Source of the DNA: Bimastos eiseni
Lineage: Eukaryota; Annelida; Clitellata; Crassiclitellata; Lumbricidae
Reading direction: 5' to 3'
DNA: 64,000 nt
Assembly: GCA_959347315.1 (NCBI GenBank)
Contig: OY365806.1
Location: 32,976,054-33,040,053 of the forward strand
Shown piece after piece: positions 36,101-64,000 of the stretch. A model generated the notes under the pieces. That model searched no databases and was not told where the DNA came from. It worked only from the letters and a program-made list of their open reading frames with translations. How positions within the stretch are numbered: position 1 is the stretch's first letter; each line of letters opens with the position of its first letter. A program made the translations under genes and the position numbers.

Positions 36101-37795
36101 TACAAATACGAATAGTGTACAATATAGGTCAAACTACAAAATTAGACAAATTTCAAATAAAATGTAAAAAGTTTAAGTTCATTTAATTTAAAACATAAAC
36201 TGAAAGTAAACAGTTAACAACATCTAATTTTTGCATCCTTCTGCCAGTCTGTGTAAACTAGGAAAGAAACTAATTCAACTAAACTTAGAAACGAGACGAC
36301 TGACACCGCGACACTGTGGTCCAGGTAGTAGGCAATGGCTGAAGGCAACCACACACAGCATATATTATGTTAATGAGAGAGAGTTACTTCAGTCCACTCG
36401 ATATAGCAAACACATTTGCAGAGCAGATGTCACGTGACCACTATTCGTATTTGGTCCTACTGTTACCATTCAGCCAAAAACCAAATAGCTACTTGGTCCA
36501 CTATTCGGTTTCGAAGCTAATACGAAGCGAATATTCAGTACAGCCCTAATTAATATTGCATTGTGCACATTGTTTTCACAATACTAAAATATACCTTGAT
36601 CTGGCATAAGAGCTTTATTATGCTTAATGGCTGACTGGACATCTTCAAATCGAAATGGCGAATCTGCAGTGGGATCCTTGCTTTTCATGATGAAGGGAAT
36701 TTCATTGGATTTATCCAAATCATCGTTGTATGGCATAGGCTTTGAGTTCTGACTTGGTGACTGGTGACCAAAAAGAAATCCTTTCTTCATACCACCAAAG
36801 TTACCAGATGATTTCTCAGGCTTTATAACTTCACTAATCACTGGCTTAGAAGTAGGAGCCTTAACAAAAAAAATTAAAAACACATTATTATTTAAAATCT
36901 TAACAATAATACATTACCCAAAGATGACATGACAACAGTAGTGTTAGTGTAGTGTAGGCCTAAATCTGTTACATTTTCTCAGCATCCTCAAAAGACACAC
37001 CAGAGAGACAAGCTTATTAACTGGTGCTGTATTAAATCAATGATAAATCAGTGATGATGACAATGTAAATAATGCCGGCAGAGCGGCGGCAGTGGCCTGA
37101 CTCTCATAGTGCTGATGTATGAGTCAGTATGACACGATATAATCCAAGCCGTAGACTACTATCGATGCACTACACAATAAGAGGACTAAATTATTTGCAT
37201 ATGATTTCAATAATATAAATTTAGAGTCATGATTTAAGTATTTGTACATTTATTCTTTGAAGACTGACAGTTCCAACAAAAATATAAGTAACCTCTGCCT
37301 TTGTTGAGTCCTTGGTATACAGCTTTATGGATTCAACTGGTTTTGCCTTGACCTGCTTCATGAGTTTTTCCATGACCTGGGTCATGTCCTCGAGTGGAGG
37401 AACATCTAAAAATGATAATATTTACAACCATGATTAATTCAAATTGTGTATTTACTTATTATGAAAGCAAAGACTCCCACTTAAAATTACATTGGATGCT
37501 CAAGCCTTATGATCTGGAAAGTATGCAAGTTTAACGTGTCTGTAATAATTTGCACGCAAGCATGCGTATTAAGTATTATTTGGCTCTAGACACATATATA
37601 CTGCACAAAAACGCTGCACCTGCGACAATACAGTCTTATATGTTAGTTTTAAAAACTTTCTCGCAAATAACAGTTTTCCTGTAAAGTCGAGACTTTATGA
37701 AACTTTTAACACGTGAAACTATTACATATTATGATCATTGCGACTGAGAAGCTACTCTTTTCAATTCGTAATAGAAACGTACCATGGGTGTCCAT
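33145..37795 (-). CDS. Unnamed protein with STI1-like (heat-shock-chaperone-binding type) segments
   Basis: Exons in transcript order: 37795-37783 (ATG), 37405-37293, 36859-36595, 34637-34467, 33728-33473 and a probable last exon 33349-33145 (TAG). Phases agree through all of them, giving about 340 residues. The N-terminal half is low-complexity (VPPLEDMTQVMEKLMKQV, then GGMKKGFLFGHQ). FRFEDVQSAIKHNKALMPDQ precedes a helical segment (exon 4) with CKRILDPSFMGAINEFQIDP, and exon 5 has EILGNPEIKSILLDPRICEL. The NP/DP-rich helices and 'LDPRICELMDAI' resemble STI1 (DP) domains that bind clients or chaperones in Hop/STIP1, Hip and ubiquilins. I infer a cytosolic co-chaperone-like role; I cannot name the orthologue. 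The last exon is the least certain: it is in phase with a good acceptor (TTTTTTGTCCCAAG) but only loosely matches a domain end (FKLVDNAMLF). Confidence 0.75.
34865..34965 (-). repeat. Dispersed repeat copy 2 (partner at 17.0 kb)
   Basis: On the minus strand it reads CGGAGGCAAATGCCTCCAAT, TTCAGGTGAGGGGGCATTTT and ATCTTAGGGGGGAATATCTT, matching 17005-17065. It lies in an intron of the STI1-like gene. Confidence 0.65.
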
Positions 37796-38298
37796 TTAAC
37801 GCATGCAAGTTGAAACTTTGGAAACAAGGAATAACAACACACAGAGTTGGAAAGTCCTTATATGTATTCCTAAACAAAACGTGTCTCTAATATCAACTAG
37901 AATACTAAATATTAACGTACAACGAGTCTATATCAACTAGAATGTTAAATATAATTCAACATAAATAAAATACTAGTTTTTAATTTCGCAACAGAAGCTT
38001 GTATTCTAAGCGTAACCGTGGGAACCAGATGTGAACCACTTATATTAATATACAACGTACATATCTATGGTGTAAAAAAAGACAAAAATCCGGTCCAATG
38101 AGTTTATAGTAAATTGAATAAAACTGGTTTAAATCAATGGTTTAAATCATTAATGGGACCCAAGGAATCTAGATAAGTGCATAATCTATATCGTCAAGTC
38201 GTAGATTAACATATGACACTCAATGAATCTGAACATTGACGTTACCTACCTGCGATTGGTTGAGCCGCGATTGTCGTCGCTAAGAGACCACTCAACCA

Positions 38299-39020
38299 GT
38301 CGCTACGTGGTGCCACGGTTTGTGTTCTCTGACCTTTGCTTTGACCACCACACAGACCAAATACATAGCGTTGATAGGAAGTGTCATATCTTAGTCCACG
38401 ATTCTATACGCCATCTTTGCTGGTATTCTACCATGCATCATTCTTCAACCTCGATCCATATATCTGCTACAAATCCAGTGAGCTGTGAACGCTATGTGAA
38501 CGTCACAATTCACTAATGTTCATAATTTAAATAGACTAAATGTTGAACTTAAGTTTGACTTTAGCAACATAAACCTATATTATGTTGCCTATCGTGGTTG
38601 TTTGATTTAATAGAACACGTACTTGCGAACACTATAATATTATTTCTGACAAGTTGTCAGCACTTCAAAGTGTATGGATCTCGAAGTCCTTCTATGCATT
38701 TTGTCAGCACTCGATCATCATATTTTAAGAATTATAAGCAGACTAAGATATGACACTTCCTATCTCGCTGTGTATTTGGTCTGTGTGGCGGTCAAAGCAC
38801 AAAATCCACTATGCCATTCGCTACGTGGCGTGGCTAACGACACGTCAGTCGCGCCACATAGCGAATGATACAGTGGTATCTCAGTGGTATCTTTGTTCTT
38901 AGCAGCTACAATCGATTCCTAGGTTGGTTACGTGAACATACAGATACACAGCGGAGATATTGTCACCTCTTAGTCTACGACTCTACCATCTTTGTTATAA
39001 GTACCATGCATGCACTGATC
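38299..39020. repeat. Cluster of inverted and direct repeats
   Basis: Copy A (38339-38396) reads CTTTGACCACCACACAGACC ... AGTGTCATATCTTAGTC; copy B (38741-38797) is its reverse complement with about five differences; copy C (38942-39020) repeats the later half of A and its flank in direct orientation (TCTTAGTCTACGA ... ACCATGCATGCAC). A further 16-bp inverted pair, CATTCGCTACGTGGCG at 38815-38830 and 38852-38867 with one mismatch, lies between B and C, and a related CGCTACGTGGTG precedes A (38301). The layout suggests one or more small inverted-repeat transposons rearranged or inserted into each other. Confidence 0.75.
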
Positions 39021-39479
39021 TAAATTCCAAATTCACGATATTATTAATAATAATTAAGCCACAGTGATCATAATTCCAATTATAGGGCTTATACTTATAA
39101 TTTCTATTTATTCACTCTCTCGATCACAACTATAGGCAAGAGCGCAAAAAACAAGATTTTTCTTAAATCAAAAGTTGTTTTTGTTGGTTTTACTTAGTGT
39201 TTTTGTTTTCCTCTGGATTTTGTCACAACAGTTTTGTCATAAAAGAAAACATCAAACACGCACAGCATGAAAAGAGCTCCAACACGTTCTTCTACTCAAT
39301 TTAGATTGATTTCGGACTGAATAACACGTTTATTAATAATATTACTAATATAGCAGTAATATTAGTAAATTGAATAAAAATATAAAAGACCAAAAAACCA
39401 AAAATTGCCATTTTTTTAATTTTGTTAAAAAAAATAAAAAACAAAAAACCAACATGTTTGCAGCCCTGCAACTCGCCCA

Positions 39480-39630
39480 TAGGCCTGCAAGGTCGTCTGT
39501 TTTGTAATAACTTATTGAGATCAGTTTTTGATTGTACATTCTTTAATGGTTCATATCTTATGTTCCAGCAACGCGTTTGCAGGCGAGTCTATAAAGAAAA
39601 CGCTTACTTATCTGCCTACTTAATTTACAA
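39480..39630 (+). repeat. Dispersed repeat, copy 1 of 2
   Basis: GTCGTCTGTTTTGTAATAAC, GATTGTACATTCTTTAATGG and GTTTGCAGGC align in order with 41160-41290. It ends about 370 bp before the kinase start codon. Confidence 0.7.
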
Positions 39631-39996
39631 GCCAACTATTTTGTTTAGGCTAAATTAAAAGCTTGAAATATTGTGCTATACAAAACTTATATTTGCTTTT
39701 GCGCAAAATCAGAAGTAAATATTTGCGTATTTCGAGCAGCGCAAAGGCATACACCCCAAGTATCCTCACATGCGAACTTCGCATGACTCAGGAACATAGT
39801 TGAGCGTGTATTCTACCCATGGAACTTATTCGGTTTGATCAAAGTACTCTGAGCGCAGACGTGCCATTCACCAAACATCTACTTATTTTTTGCAGTTAAG
39901 GATGTAATAAGTTTCTTTTTCGTGACAATGAATTAGACCCAAGAATAGTAGTTTAGGTAGTAGAATTAAATCCGTCAGTGTCCGCTCATCCTGGAT

Positions 39997-64000
<24,004 letters not shown>

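Larger units (their letters stand above)
37796..39996. promoter_or_regulatory. Shared intergenic space of two divergent genes
   Basis: 2.2 kb separate the start codons of the STI1-like gene (-) and the MAP4K3-type kinase (+), so both promoters should lie here. No TATA or initiator could be assigned with confidence. About a third is occupied by the inverted/direct repeat cluster at 38.3-39.0 kb. Confidence 0.4.

Overview
The window is eukaryotic: introns with GT/AG borders, low gene density, AT-rich introns and many transposon remnants. The gene set (a Fos-type bZIP factor, calmodulin-lysine methyltransferase, a MAP4K3/5-type kinase) is metazoan. L2/CR1-like LINEs, hAT-type MITEs, tRNA-derived SINEs and a foldback element made of 15-bp repeats fit a marine invertebrate deuterostome such as an echinoderm. 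The species is a guess; the animal assignment is not. Most long open frames are repeats or chance; the real genes were found by reading exons and checking that splice phases agree.

Layout. (1) 1-2.2 kb, + strand: the last three coding exons of an unrecognised gene. (2) 2.7-3.9 kb: a decayed LINE tail. (3) 6.9-20.0 kb, + strand: a Fos orthologue in three visible exons, with introns holding a hAT-type MITE, several tandem repeats, a truncated LINE tail and a 2.1-kb TIR element; a second hAT MITE lies just downstream. (4) 22.7-31.2 kb, - strand: CAMKMT, apparently complete in 12 exons, with a 0.76-kb 19-bp minisatellite in intron 6 and a SINE in intron 4. (5) 33.1-37.8 kb, - strand: a six-exon gene for a protein with STI1-like segments. 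(6) 38.3-39.0 kb: inverted and direct repeats in the space shared with the next, divergent gene. (7) 40.0-64.0 kb, + strand: a MAP4K3/5-type (GCK-I) kinase, 17 exons visible with a complete kinase domain; its C-terminal citron-homology part lies beyond the window. Its introns carry a foldback-like element, an antisense LINE, other LINE/SINE remnants, a perfect 34-bp hairpin and a GC-AG intron.

The genes do not form one pathway. Their linkage is notable because in human FOSL2, MAP4K3 and CAMKMT all lie on 2p, and the paralogues FOS and MAP4K5 both lie on 14q, so the window may preserve part of an ancestral linkage block. A second window-scale pattern is a sharp compositional boundary: the octamer TAGGCCTA occurs about 21 times in the first 19 kb and about twice in the other 45 kb. 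I found no CRISPR array, rRNA, intact tRNA or bacterial-type system, and no complete novel multi-gene system.
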